Assembly: GCA_902496775.1 (NCBI GenBank)
Contig: CABVCF010000050.1
Coordinates: 1-13,746, forward strand
Reading direction: 5' to 3'
Source: an uncultured Collinsella sp.
GTDB lineage: Bacteria > Actinomycetota > Coriobacteriia > Coriobacteriales > Coriobacteriaceae
Length of the DNA stretch: 13,746 bases
Of the stretch, positions 13,716 to 13,746 are shown piece by piece; the stretch's first letter is position 1; each line of letters opens with the position of its first letter. The notes beneath the pieces were generated by a model, which saw only the letters and a program-made list of their open reading frames with translations, had not been told where the DNA came from and made no database searches. A program made the position numbers and the translations under genes.

Positions 13716-13746
13716 ATGACGAAAGGTCTGCACGTGCCTTCCGAGA
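13716..13746 (+). CDS. arcA: second arginine deiminase gene, 5' end only
   Basis: The first ten codons (MTKGLHVPSE) are identical in DNA to the start of the arcA at 10627, and the identity extends 24 bases upstream through the ribosome site (13692-13715). The gene runs off the window, so whether it is intact, and whether arcB, arcC or a transporter follows, cannot be seen. The start call is as certain as that of copy 1. Confidence 0.85.
   Translation, partial: MTKGLHVPSE

Overview
The window looks like chromosome from a moderately GC-rich, Gram-positive gut actinomycete, most likely Collinsella or a close relative in the Coriobacteriia. This is inferred from protein flavour, codon choice and gene content (Pta, Glf, PPK1 and a highly biased arcA); no search was run. 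There is no rRNA, tRNA, CRISPR array, insertion sequence or phage gene that I can see.

Layout. (1) 99-1079, minus: pta, phosphate acetyltransferase. A compact divergent promoter region with a 10-bp hairpin separates it from (2) a plus-strand two-gene unit, glf (1311-2513, UDP-galactopyranose mutase) and a family 2 glycosyltransferase (2506-3537), which overlap by 8 nt and probably build a galactofuranose-containing surface glycan. (3) 3538-3910: a structured gap with two long imperfect palindromes in opposite orientation. They share loop and junction sequences but have different, self-complementary arms. Between them lies what looks like the inverted, decayed 3' end of a second glycosyltransferase gene. 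(4) A minus-strand series of housekeeping and accessory genes: a P1/DmpA-NylC family peptidase (3911-4912), Maf nucleotide pyrophosphatase (5014-5595) overlapping a DJ-1/PfpI protein (5592-6134) by 4 nt, an RlmD/RumA-type 23S rRNA uracil methyltransferase (6241-7554) and polyphosphate kinase PPK1 with a Pro/Glu-rich tail (7668-10076). Intrinsic terminators follow maf and ppk1. (5) A 550-bp intergenic region leads to arcA (arginine deiminase, 10627-11868, extremely biased codon use), a strong terminator, a PLP-dependent aminotransferase (12018-13142), another terminator, and a 485-bp intergenic region. That region leads into a second arcA start (13716 onward), cut off by the window edge.

The two arcA upstream regions form an internal footprint. 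They have diverged through most of their length, yet a proximal promoter block, a leader hairpin, a TGAACGGTAT-type motif and a phased TGAAT array at exactly -360, -339 and -329 are kept. The 55 bp across the start codon are identical. Functionally the window joins acetyl-phosphate metabolism, polyphosphate storage and the arginine deiminase route to ATP with surface-glycan synthesis. The least explained parts are the twin structured elements at 3571-3678 and 3770-3898 and the duplicated arcA control regions.
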